64,000 nt of DNA from Hyphomicrobiaceae bacterium (GTDB lineage: Bacteria; Pseudomonadota; Alphaproteobacteria; Rhizobiales; Hyphomicrobiaceae): assembly GCA_016793635.1 (NCBI GenBank), contig JAEUMD010000015.1, forward strand, positions 101,829 through 165,828, in the 5' to 3' direction. Shown here piece after piece: positions 48,699 through 56,978 of the stretch. Below the pieces are notes generated by a model that searched no databases, had not been told where the DNA came from, and saw only the letters and a list, made by a program, of their open reading frames with translations. The first letter of the stretch is position 1; each line of letters opens with the position of its first letter. The translations under genes and the position numbers were made by a program.

Positions 48699-49151
48699 TC
48701 AGTTCTTCTTGGCCGGAGCCGTGGCCGGAGCGGTGGCCGCCGGAGCCTTTGCGGGCTCGGCCGGCTTGGTCGCGGCAGCGGCCTTCTTGGCCTCTTTCGC
48801 GGCCTGAGCCTTGGTGATGTCCGGCTTCTTGCGGCAATGCGCCTTCACCTTCGAGCCGTTCTTGCGCACCGACTCGGCGCGCCAGATGCAGTCGGTGAGC
48901 TTGCCGCATGCGGGCTGGTCGAGCCCTTTGCACGCAGATGCCACCTTCGCGGGCTTCGCGGCGGTAGCTGGCGCAGCGGCCGTGGTCTTGGCGGTGGTCG
49001 CCGGAGCTGCCTTGGCGGCAGGAGCCGTTGCGGGAGCGGTGGCCGGAGCCGTCGCCGGCGGGTTGGCCTTCTGCGCAAACGCCGCCGGAGCGGCGGCGAG
49101 AGAAATACCTGCTAGCGCCATGATGGCGCCCATACGGATCTTAGTGAACAT
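48699..49151 (-). CDS. Secreted Ala/Pro/Lys-rich protein with small Cys domain
   Basis: The 150-residue product has a signal peptide (residues 1-26, ending AAFAQ) and a low-complexity Ala/Pro/Thr region (PATAPATAPATAP). A compact segment with four Cys comes next (about 73-107: ACKGLDQPACGKLTDCIWR and later HCRKKP). It ends in an Ala/Lys-rich tail of histone-H1-like make-up. The Cys segment recalls small secreted PsiF-like domains, but the match is not firm. The basic repeats suggest binding to the anionic envelope. The start is the conserved-looking MFTKIRMGAIMAL. It is a single gene with its own terminator. Confidence 0.7.
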   Translation of the reverse strand: MFTKIRMGAIMALAGISLAAAPAAFAQKANPPATAPATAPATAPAAKAAPATTAKTTAAAPATAAKPAKVASACKGLDQPACGKLTDCIWRAESVRKNGSKVKAHCRKKPDITKAQAAKEAKKAAAATKPAEPAKAPAATAPATAPAKKN

Positions 49152-49407
49152 GTTGTTCCTCCGTTCCTTGATCCGGGGCGCTGTATATACCTTCCGCGAG
49201 AACGGGATTATCAGCGAAATGGGAGATGTTCTTATCCTCGGCGCGCATAGACCGACTTTTCCATCCCCGCGCTACACCGCCAGCACCGGACATCCGGCGC
49301 AGGCTCGAGCTGGCTTGCAGCTTCGACCGCGCTGCATATAGTGCGTCGCGATTTGCATGCCCCGTGCTGCCGGGACGGCCGCACCAGAACCTGAGAAAGC
49401 CAGCGCA

Positions 49408-50637
49408 ATGTCCGCCACCAAGCCCGCCGTGAAGAAAGTCGTTCTCGCCTATTCCGGCGGCCTCGACACTTCGATCATTCTCAAATGGCTACAGGAAACT
49501 TACGGCTGCGAGGTCGTGACGTTCACCGCCGATCTCGGCCAGGGCGAGGAGCTCGAGCCTGCGCGCGCGAAGGCGGAAATGCTCGGCATCAAGCCGCACA
49601 ACATCTTCATCGAGGATCTGCGCGAGGAGTTCGTTTCCGAATACGTATTTCCGATGATCCGCGCCAATGCGCTTTACGAAGGAATTTATCTCCTCGGCAC
49701 GTCGATCGCGCGCCCGCTCATCGCCAAGAAGCAGATCGAGATCGCGCGTAAGACCGGCGCCGACGCGGTCTGCCACGGCGCTACGGGCAAGGGTAACGAC
49801 CAAGTCCGCTTCGAGCTCGGGTATTACGCGCTCGAGCCGTCGATCAAGATCATCGCACCATGGCGCGAGTGGGAGTTCAAGAGCCGCGAGGACCTGATCG
49901 CATTCGCCGAAGCGCACCAGATTCCCGTGGCCAAGGACAAGCGCGGCGAGGCGCCCTTCTCGGTCGACGCCAACCTGCTGCACTCCTCCTCCGAGGGCAA
50001 AGTGCTCGAAGACCCGAACGTCGAGCCGCCGCCGTACGTGTTCATGCGCACGATCGCGCCGGAGGATGCGCCTGACAAGCCGACCATTATCACGCTCGGC
50101 TTCGAAAAGGGCGATGCGGTTTCGCTCGACGGCAAAAAGATGAGCCCGGCGACCCTCCTCGCGGCACTGAACGACCTCGGCCGCGACAACGGCATCGGCC
50201 GCGTCGATCTGGTCGAGAACCGTTTCGTCGGAATGAAGTCGCGCGGTGTTTACGAGACGCCCGGCGGCACCATTCTTCTCGCCGCCCACCGCGCCATCGA
50301 AAGCCTCACGCTCGACCGCGGCGCCGCGCATCTCAAGGATGATCTGATGCCGCGTTACGCGGAGCTCATCTACAATGGCTTCTGGTTCAGCCCTGAGCGC
50401 GAGATGCTGCAGGCCCTGATCGACAAGAGCCAGGAGCACGTCGAGGGTGAAGTGCGCCTCAAGCTCTACAAGGGCAACGTCATCGTCATCGGCCGCAAGA
50501 GCGCCAAGTCGCTCTACTCGATGAACCTCGTGACGTTCGAGGACGACCGTGGCGCCTACGACCAGAAGGATGCCCAGGGCTTCATCCGCCTCAATGCCCT
50601 GCGCCTCAGAACGCTCGGGCAGCGCGACCGGGGCTGA
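49408..50637 (+). CDS. argG: Argininosuccinate synthase
   Basis: ArgG joins citrulline and aspartate, using ATP, to form argininosuccinate in arginine synthesis. The 409-residue product has the ATP P-loop [40 protein letters not shown] and [15 protein letters not shown]. The start [18 protein letters not shown] at 49408 is as in the family; the longer frame from 49357 crosses the leader. argB and argH are also in this window but far apart, so arginine genes are scattered. A hairpin terminator lies 131 bases downstream. Confidence 0.97.
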   Translation: MSATKPAVKKVVLAYSGGLDTSIILKWLQETYGCEVVTFTADLGQGEELEPARAKAEMLGIKPHNIFIEDLREEFVSEYVFPMIRANALYEGIYLLGTSIARPLIAKKQIEIARKTGADAVCHGATGKGNDQVRFELGYYALEPSIKIIAPWREWEFKSREDLIAFAEAHQIPVAKDKRGEAPFSVDANLLHSSSEGKVLEDPNVEPPPYVFMRTIAPEDAPDKPTIITLGFEKGDAVSLDGKKMSPATLLAALNDLGRDNGIGRVDLVENRFVGMKSRGVYETPGGTILLAAHRAIESLTLDRGAAHLKDDLMPRYAELIYNGFWFSPEREMLQALIDKSQEHVEGEVRLKLYKGNVIVIGRKSAKSLYSMNLVTFEDDRGAYDQKDAQGFIRLNALRLRTLGQRDRG

Positions 50638-50767
50638 ACCACCTCTGGCGGGAGAACAAACGGACCTTGCTCACTCAGCGAGAAAGAGCGGCTGTCTCTT
50701 TCTATCTCAACACACGCTCGGCACCGCCGATGGTCTTCGCCCGCTAATGAATCTGAATGGCAAATTT

Positions 50768-50795
50768 CACCGCGAAGGCCGAGGCCTTCGCGGTG
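50768..50795 (+). terminator. Terminator downstream of argG
   Basis: A stem of about 12 bp (50768-50779 with 50784-50795) is closed by a tetraloop and followed by CTTCTGTT. On the minus strand it is followed by AAATTTG, so it may also end the convergent L,D-transpeptidase transcript, although that is 140 bases away. Confidence 0.7.
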
Positions 50796-50936
50796 CTTCT
50801 GTTATGGGCGCTCTATAAACTCGTCGTGCAAGCGCGAATATCGGTGTCGTTCCACACCGCGCTCGCCGAATATCAAGACGCCGTGCGCGCTTTCGAAAAT
50901 CCCGCCCTTCCCGAGCTGGGTGATATGCGCGGCGCA

Positions 50937-52019
50937 TCAAAGGCCGAACAGGCTGCTCAGCAGGCTCGGGGGCGGCGGCGGGGCCTTGTAGGGCGTCATG
51001 GCGGACGCGATCTCGGTGTAGAGCCTGCCCGTCCACGCCGGACCACGTTCCAGCGTCGGCGCCGCCTTGCTCCTGAGATCTGTCGGCGCGATCACGACCG
51101 CAACGTTCTTCAGGCCCACCTCGTTGGCGAGCACGAACAGCTCTTCCGCGTTCTGGTCACCGACAGCGAGACAACCCGCCGACAGGTTCTTACCGTGGAT
51201 CATGATGTCGCCACCGAGATCCTTGCGGCCATCCTGCTTCGCCATCTCGCGATCGAAGGCGTTCGGATAGCTGACGCGCATCGACACGTGATAGGCGCTG
51301 TTGGGATTGAGATACGAAATGCGGTAGACGCCCTCGGGCACCTGCTTGTCGCCGCGAACAAGCTTCGGACCGGTCTTGCCGCTGGCGCCGAGCACCTTGT
51401 AGCGATGCACGAACTGCCAAGTGCCGGGCATAGACTTGGCGTAGACTTCGAGCGCCCGCTCATCCTTGATGGCGACGTAGGCGAGCTCTACCGGCGGCCA
51501 CTGCACTTTGGCGTCCTGGAACCTCGACTGCACGCGCTTCAGCGCCACGGGCGCGATCTCAGCGAGGCGGCCCTTCAACGCGTAATTCCGTTTCACCGCC
51601 TGCGCGACGGAAGCCGGCAGCGACGCGATCTTGCGCGCAGTTGCGGCGGCGAGCGCCTTGACCTCGGTGGACCACGGCGGCGGTGGTGCCTCGAGAACCT
51701 CCGCCGCTTCCCACGGCATCACCAGCGTTCCGACGTCGGGTGAAACGAACGCGAAGCGATCGTGTCGCCCGTCAACCGGATCGCGCGGGGCCGAAGCCGT
51801 CGTGAAGTACAGGGGCAATCGGCGCGGATCCGGTGGCGCGGGGAAATCGGCGAGCGATGGGCGCAGAGTGTCGGCTCTCCGCAAATCGACGGTACGACCT
51901 TCTAACGTAGGCGATGTCGAGTCATCGACGCCACCGCGCGCGAAGGCGAGCGCCAGCGCGGCGCCCAAGCTCGCCGAAACAGCAATCGCTGCAATCGTGA
52001 AACGCCTGCGCGCGTTCAT
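50937..52019 (-). CDS. L,D-transpeptidase (YkuD) family protein
   Basis: The 360-residue product begins with an N-terminal membrane anchor or signal (residues about 7-28, FTIAAIAVSASLGAALALAFA). A long extracytoplasmic region follows and then a YkuD-type catalytic domain at about 175-330. The catalytic motif is IMIHGKNLSAGCLAVGD, with His and the nucleophilic Cys. These enzymes make 3-3 crosslinks in peptidoglycan or attach proteins to it; in Hyphomicrobiales L,D-crosslinks are important. The C-terminus is Pro-rich (PYKAPPPPPSLLSSL). Which substrate it uses cannot be told. Confidence 0.87.
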   Translation of the reverse strand: MNARRRFTIAAIAVSASLGAALALAFARGGVDDSTSPTLEGRTVDLRRADTLRPSLADFPAPPDPRRLPLYFTTASAPRDPVDGRHDRFAFVSPDVGTLVMPWEAAEVLEAPPPPWSTEVKALAAATARKIASLPASVAQAVKRNYALKGRLAEIAPVALKRVQSRFQDAKVQWPPVELAYVAIKDERALEVYAKSMPGTWQFVHRYKVLGASGKTGPKLVRGDKQVPEGVYRISYLNPNSAYHVSMRVSYPNAFDREMAKQDGRKDLGGDIMIHGKNLSAGCLAVGDQNAEELFVLANEVGLKNVAVVIAPTDLRSKAAPTLERGPAWTGRLYTEIASAMTPYKAPPPPPSLLSSLFGL

Positions 52020-52278
52020 TCCCTGCCCTTGTCAACCGGAGCCGATCTGGTCCGCGCAGAGCATGACTGATTCGCGGCAAATCAAGGGCCACCCCAGTCA
52101 AATTATGTTGGATTAGCAACAAGTTCCTGCCGCGCCGGGGGCTTCGAAAAATGCTCCGCAGGAGTCTATTGGCGCGCCGGCCATACCGGAAAGTGAGCAA
52201 CTCCTCCTCCTCACCGATACTTGACTTGCTGCGGCCCCGACCCAACTTCGCCGTTGAAGATGGAATGGGAGCTCGAGC

Positions 52279-53013
52279 GTGATTGATTCGATCGTGACGA
52301 TTTTCGCCGATCCAGCCGCCTGGGTCGCGCTCGCGACCCTCATCGCGATGGAGGTGGTGCTCGGCATCGACAACCTCATCTTCATCGCGATTTTGACCAA
52401 CAAGCTCCCCGAAAGTCAGCGCGAAAGGGCGCGGCGGATCGGCATCGGCGCCGCACTGATCCTGCGGTTACTGTTGCTCGGCACGATCGCCACGATCATC
52501 AAGCTCACGGCGCCCGTCGTCACCATCCTCGGACAGCCCTTCTCGTGGCGCGACATCATTCTCATCGCGGGTGGCTTGTTCCTCGTCTGGAAGGCGACGA
52601 AAGAGATCCATCACAAGGTCGACCCGACGCCGAATCACGACGTCTTCGACACCGCCCAGCCGACGCTTGGTTTTACGGCCGCTATCGGCCAGATCCTGCT
52701 GCTCGATCTCGTGTTCTCGATCGACAGCATCATCACCGCGGTCGGTATGACACCGCACGTACCGATCATGGTGATCGCCGTGCTCGTAACAGTTGCCGTG
52801 ATGCTCGTCGCCGCCACGCCACTCGCCAACTTCGTCAACTCCAACCCGACCATCGTCATGCTGGCACTGGCGTTCCTGCTGATGATCGGCACGGTGCTGA
52901 TCGCGGAAGGCTTTGGCGCGCACGTGCCGAAGGGCTACGTCTACGCGGCCATGGCGTTCTCCGCCTTCGTCGAATTGCTCAACATGATGGCGAGGAAGCG
53001 GGCCGGAAGCTAA
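52279..53013 (+). CDS. TerC family integral membrane protein
   Basis: The 244-residue protein has seven predicted membrane segments and the TerC signatures: [16 protein letters not shown] near residue 20 and [14 protein letters not shown] near residue 140, each with conserved acidic residues in the membrane. TerC/Alx proteins are linked to metal (Mn2+) export and tellurite resistance; one role proposed is metal delivery to exported enzymes. The start is GTG at 52279 with GGGAG nine bases upstream. A very strong terminator follows. It stands alone, divergent from the L,D-transpeptidase gene; the 258 bases between show no other gene. Confidence 0.93.
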   Translation: MIDSIVTIFADPAAWVALATLIAMEVVLGIDNLIFIAILTNKLPESQRERARRIGIGAALILRLLLLGTIATIIKLTAPVVTILGQPFSWRDIILIAGGLFLVWKATKEIHHKVDPTPNHDVFDTAQPTLGFTAAIGQILLLDLVFSIDSIITAVGMTPHVPIMVIAVLVTVAVMLVAATPLANFVNSNPTIVMLALAFLLMIGTVLIAEGFGAHVPKGYVYAAMAFSAFVELLNMMARKRAGS

Positions 53014-53039
53014 GGCTGAGGCGGCAGCGTCCACTTCAA

Positions 53040-53074
53040 GAAACGGCGGGCCGACACCCGCCGTTTCTTTTTTT
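53040..53074 (+). terminator. Rho-independent terminator of terC
   Basis: A perfect 11-bp stem (53040-53050 with 53057-53067), a 6-base loop and seven T residues form the most canonical terminator in the window, 26 bases after the terC stop. Confidence 0.95.
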
Positions 53075-53142
53075 CATAAGTCGGCGAATCCATGTGCGGC
53101 GGTGATAAGTCGGAGGACTATGGTGGTCGAGCGTAACGAAGC

Positions 53143-55131
53143 TTAGACCGCCTCGGCCGGCGCCGGTGCTGCGTTGCTCACCAGTTCGCGATGCGGCAGA
53201 TCGCAAAGTCCTCCGCCGAGATTCTGGTGGTGCCAGAGCTGCGTTGCCAGCACGCTCGCCAACCCCATGCTGTTGAAGAAGTGCCAGGGCCGCAGTTCGC
53301 CCATGCGCGCGAGGGCGTAGAAACGGCGCACCTTGGCGACGTCGAAATATCCCGTCTTCCGCAACGCTTCCTCGCTCAGAAGCTGCGCCACGTACGGCGG
53401 CGCGTTGTCGATGAAGCTCTCGGCGAAGGGGGCGCGGAACATCGCCTTTGGGCGCAATGCGATCTCGTGAGGCAGCCAGCGCGCCGCCGTCTTGCGCAGC
53501 AGGTATTTGTCCATGCGCAGCCCGCGCAGCTTCCAGCGCGGTGCGAGGCGCGACGTCAGTGCGATGACGTTCTCATCGAGGAAGGGATAGCGCGCCTCGA
53601 CGCTGTTGGCCATCGCCACGCGGTCACCCTTGTGGTTGAGCAGGAGCCCGGGCAGCATCACTTTGTAGCCGAGATAGAGCGACTGATTGAGCGGGTTCCA
53701 GCGCCGCATGCGCTCGGTATCAAGCTCAAGATCGCCGTATGCGCTGGCACCGCCGAGCCGGTCGAACATCTCGCGGCTGTAGAACTTGTGCCGTGACGTA
53801 CCGACCAGATGATAGAGCTCCGTCTGCGCCTGCTTGCCGCCTGTCGTCGCGTCACGGGCCGCCAGCTCCGCGAACGAAACCGAAGGCGTCACGATCTTGC
53901 GTAGCGTGCGGCTGAGCACTCGCCCCGGCAGCCGGCTGCCGAGCCCCAGCGTCTGCACGAAACGTTGTGTCTTGAACCAGACGTAACCAGCCAGCGCCTC
54001 GTCGGACCCTTCGCCCGTGAGCGCCACCTTGTAGCCGTTGTCGTGCACCGCTCGCGACAGCGCATGCAACGCCGCGCACGCTGTATCTATGACCGGGCAA
54101 TCGGCAGCCGAGACGAGATCGGGGTAGACCTGCGAGATGAGTTTCGGTCCCGCCTCGACGACGTGCGGAATGGTGCCGATGTGGCGTGACGCCATCATCG
54201 CCTTGCTGCTCTCGTCGAGCGACTTGTTCGGCACCTTGACGGTGAAGCTGGGAATCGGGCGGCCGAGAACGCTCGTCGCCTGCGCCATGACCGCCGCCGA
54301 ATCGATGCCGCCGGAGAGATATCCGACGACCGGCACATCCGCGCGCAAGCGCACCTCGACCGCCCGGCGGAACGTCGCCTCGAACTCGTCGACGAGACGC
54401 GCCTCGTCGCTCGGATCATCCTCGTCGCCCCAATCGGGAAACTCGAGATCCCAGTAGCGCCGTTCGGCGATGCTTGCGGCTCTGCTACCCGGCTGCAGCT
54501 CGATGGTCAGCATGTGTCCCGGCAGAACCGACTTGATACCGGCATACATCGTCCGCCGGCGCGGCATGGCGAAGAACGTGAAGATGTTGTCGATGCCGAG
54601 TGGATCGACCTCGACGGGCACCTCGCCCGAGGCGATCAGCGCCTTGATCTCGGAGCCGAAGTAGAGCGTATCGCCGCGCCGCGCGACGTGCAGCGGGCAG
54701 ATGCCGGTGCGGTCACGCGCGAGGATCAGGCGTCGGCGCGCGATGTCGAACAGCGCGAACGCGAATTGCCCGCGCATGTGCTCGATGAAGCCGTCGCCGT
54801 GTTGCTCGTAGAGATGGACGATGATCTCGGTGTCGGTGTGCGTGCGGAACTGGTGCCCCTGAGCCTCGAGCCGCGCGCGCTGCTCTGGAAAATCGAACAG
54901 CTCGCCGTTGAAGATCACCGCGACCGTGCGTTCCTCGTTGAAGATCGGCTGCTGGCCATCGGCGAGCCCGACGATACTCAAGCGGCGGTGAGCAATGGCA
55001 ATGCCGCGGCTTTCGAACCAGCCATTCTCGTCCGGGCCACGGTGGCGAATGGCATCGCCCATGCGCTCGACGGTCGCCCGGTCGGGCGCCTTTTCGCCAC
55101 GCAGATCGATGGCACCCGCGAATCCGCACAT
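53143..55131 (-). CDS. asnB: Asparagine synthase (glutamine-hydrolysing)
   Basis: AsnB makes asparagine from aspartate, glutamine and ATP. The 662-residue product has the N-terminal glutaminase with nucleophile Cys2 (MCGFAGAID), RHRGPDENGWF, RLSIVG and FNGELFDFPEQR. The synthetase domain has the PP-loop VVGYLSGGIDSAAVM, LTGEGSDEALAGY and RAPFAESFIDNAPPY. The length is a little above a classic AsnB but within the family; some relatives modify exopolysaccharide or peptides instead, and that cannot be excluded. GGGGAG precedes the ATG. It is a single gene divergent from 55336. Confidence 0.9.
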   Translation of the reverse strand: MCGFAGAIDLRGEKAPDRATVERMGDAIRHRGPDENGWFESRGIAIAHRRLSIVGLADGQQPIFNEERTVAVIFNGELFDFPEQRARLEAQGHQFRTHTDTEIIVHLYEQHGDGFIEHMRGQFAFALFDIARRRLILARDRTGICPLHVARRGDTLYFGSEIKALIASGEVPVEVDPLGIDNIFTFFAMPRRRTMYAGIKSVLPGHMLTIELQPGSRAASIAERRYWDLEFPDWGDEDDPSDEARLVDEFEATFRRAVEVRLRADVPVVGYLSGGIDSAAVMAQATSVLGRPIPSFTVKVPNKSLDESSKAMMASRHIGTIPHVVEAGPKLISQVYPDLVSAADCPVIDTACAALHALSRAVHDNGYKVALTGEGSDEALAGYVWFKTQRFVQTLGLGSRLPGRVLSRTLRKIVTPSVSFAELAARDATTGGKQAQTELYHLVGTSRHKFYSREMFDRLGGASAYGDLELDTERMRRWNPLNQSLYLGYKVMLPGLLLNHKGDRVAMANSVEARYPFLDENVIALTSRLAPRWKLRGLRMDKYLLRKTAARWLPHEIALRPKAMFRAPFAESFIDNAPPYVAQLLSEEALRKTGYFDVAKVRRFYALARMGELRPWHFFNSMGLASVLATQLWHHQNLGGGLCDLPHRELVSNAAPAPAEAV

Positions 55132-55335
55132 TTGTCGCGCTCCCCGTGGCTCGAGCGCCGCACCCGGGCCGCTCTGGTCTCGTCAGTCCCAGCCGCTCGC
55201 CTTCTGCCGCCAGATGCTCCGCCAGGGTGGCCGTTTAGCTGCACCCCCGATACTTCGTCGCGGCGGAGATGTTCGCGCCACGGACCCCAGGATATAAGTG
55301 GCCTGCGATCACCGAGCAACGCTGATGGACCCCGC

Positions 55336-56154
55336 ATGACCAGAGCCAGCCTGAACAAGACCTTGCGGAGAGCCTACGTGGTACTGGTGTTGGTTCTCAT
55401 CATATCACTCGCGGCGCGCCTATCCGGCCATCTGCCGCTGATCGCAGGTACCTCCGTCGAGGCTGTCGCGCGCGACGTCTACGAATACCTCAAGGACATG
55501 GCCCTGGTGCTGGTCACCGTGATCGCGGCCTATCTCGCGAACGTGTTCCAAAAGCGCTCGAATTTCGTCGAGTCCCTCGAGCAGGAATGGCGCGGGATCG
55601 TCCGCACCAAATCCGCCCTGTTCTCCTATTGCGAGAAGCCCTACCCCTCGACCGACGATTATATCGCAGCCTACTGCCGCATCTCCGAGACGATCGACAA
55701 CATGCGCATCGTCTACAAGAACGCCGGCGAGACGGACAAGCTGATCGGCCTCTATCCCTATGCGCCGCTGCACGACATGCGCCGCGCGCTGCAATCGATC
55801 GACCCGCGTGCCCGGCCCAATACGACGGCGGACGAGCGCCGGCTGGTGCAGGACGCGATCCTGCAATCGTTTTTTGCGCTGCGGGAGAGTTTTCTCGAGG
55901 AGCTCGACCTGGACGAGCCGCGCCATCCGCTGCTGATCTCGGGCGGGCGCCGGTTGAAGACGCCAGGCTCCGCGCGACGCGCCACTGCCGAGCAGGATCG
56001 CCAGCGGGCACGACTCGATGGCAAGACCCCGCCGAGACCGGATGTCGATGCGCTGCTGGAACGGCTCTACGATCAAGAGAAGGTGGCGGACGCAGCCCGC
56101 CTCGACCGCGCCACCACGCCCCCCGCTGCGAAAACCACACCACCCCGCGCCTGA
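55336..56154 (+). CDS. Membrane-anchored protein of unknown function
   Basis: The 272-residue product has two N-terminal membrane segments (residues about 12-32, AYVVLVLVLIISLAARL, and about 50-72, MALVLVTVIAAYLANVF). A cytoplasmic helical domain follows (about 75-200: FVESLEQEWRGIVRTKSALFSY, SETIDNMRIVYKNAGETDKLIGLYPYAPLHDM). The C-terminal tail of about 70 residues is Arg/Ala/Pro-rich and looks disordered. No family is recognised. The ATG at 55336 starts the first membrane segment; the very long frame upstream is a shadow of asnB. It is divergent from asnB and convergent with the DnaJ-domain gene. Confidence 0.65.
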   Translation: MTRASLNKTLRRAYVVLVLVLIISLAARLSGHLPLIAGTSVEAVARDVYEYLKDMALVLVTVIAAYLANVFQKRSNFVESLEQEWRGIVRTKSALFSYCEKPYPSTDDYIAAYCRISETIDNMRIVYKNAGETDKLIGLYPYAPLHDMRRALQSIDPRARPNTTADERRLVQDAILQSFFALRESFLEELDLDEPRHPLLISGGRRLKTPGSARRATAEQDRQRARLDGKTPPRPDVDALLERLYDQEKVADAARLDRATTPPAAKTTPPRA

Positions 56155-56247
56155 CGCCCGAACGCGATCCAATCCCAATCGCTGCGCTCCCAGTGAGATC
56201 ACTCCGTGATTTCAGTGAGAGCGTGATCGCAGCTTGGGCCGCCCGGC

Positions 56248-56793
56248 TCAGGCCCGCGCGCGGGTGGCGGGCGAAGTGTAAACCGCCGCGCTGCGTGCCG
56301 CCGGCCGCTGGCTCGTATCGATGCGCGCGCGGTTCAGGGCCTGGAACGCGAGGTTGATGCGCCGCACAGTCACCGCCAGGTAGTCTCTCACCTCGGCCGG
56401 CAGGATGGCCGTCGCGTAGCGATCTGGGTGATAGACCTTCGCCAGCTCGTGATACGCCTTGCGAACCTCGTCCTCGGTCGCATCGGCCGTGACGCCGAGG
56501 ATCTGGTGCGGGTCGAACGCCTCGCCGCGCGTGCCGGCGCGGAGCTGTTGCGCGTTCGGCGCGTTGACCAGTTTGATCGCGCGAATGGTTGTCTTGGCGA
56601 TCAGGCTCGCCTCGCCGCCATACTCTTGGAATTCGAGGAAGGGCGCGGGTCCGTTCAGCACCTCGTAGACGGGCCGGCTGGCGGATACGAGAAAGCGGCC
56701 CTTGAGCACCGTTCCGTCGTCCAGCGACACCTCGGCCGGCACGCCGACCTGCTGGGCCTGGGCCATATTGTCTACGCGGTTGCGCTCGAACAT
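56248..56793 (-). CDS. J-domain protein with N-terminal beta domain
   Basis: The 181-residue product has an N-terminal domain (about 15-75, AEVSLDDGTVLKGRFLVSASRPVYEVLNG) predicted to be beta-rich. The C-terminal J domain (about 91-150) has FDPHQILGVTADATEDEVRKAYHELAKVYHPDRY with the HPD tripeptide that stimulates DnaK. A basic tail follows. There is no zinc-finger or Gly/Phe region, so this is a class III co-chaperone; the N-terminal domain probably selects a client. The start MFERNRVDNM follows GCGAGGC. It lies on the same strand as the TIGR02302-lysA block, 185 bases downstream. Confidence 0.85.
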   Translation of the reverse strand: MFERNRVDNMAQAQQVGVPAEVSLDDGTVLKGRFLVSASRPVYEVLNGPAPFLEFQEYGGEASLIAKTTIRAIKLVNAPNAQQLRAGTRGEAFDPHQILGVTADATEDEVRKAYHELAKVYHPDRYATAILPAEVRDYLAVTVRRINLAFQALNRARIDTSQRPAARSAAVYTSPATRARA

Positions 56794-56978
56794 GTGCTGA
56801 TGCCTCGCTTGGTGTGCCGAGGCGGGACACCCGCCTCGACCTCAACGCAAGGGAGCAAGAAGCGTGCAAGTGAGCGCGTGAATCGAAAAGCAGTGACCGG
56901 TGAAGGCGCGCGGAACGTCGCCCGACGATCGCCAACTGCGCGGTGCCCTCGAATGTTAACCGCGAACCGGACTAAGCG

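Noticed and set aside
50757..51743. 328-codon plus-strand open frame
   Set aside because: It is antisense to the L,D-transpeptidase, whose catalytic motif is intact, and crosses the argG terminator.
54514..55335. Longer start for the membrane protein gene at 55336
   Set aside because: The upstream frame is antisense to asnB and lacks similarity to any protein; the ATG at 55336 begins the membrane segment.
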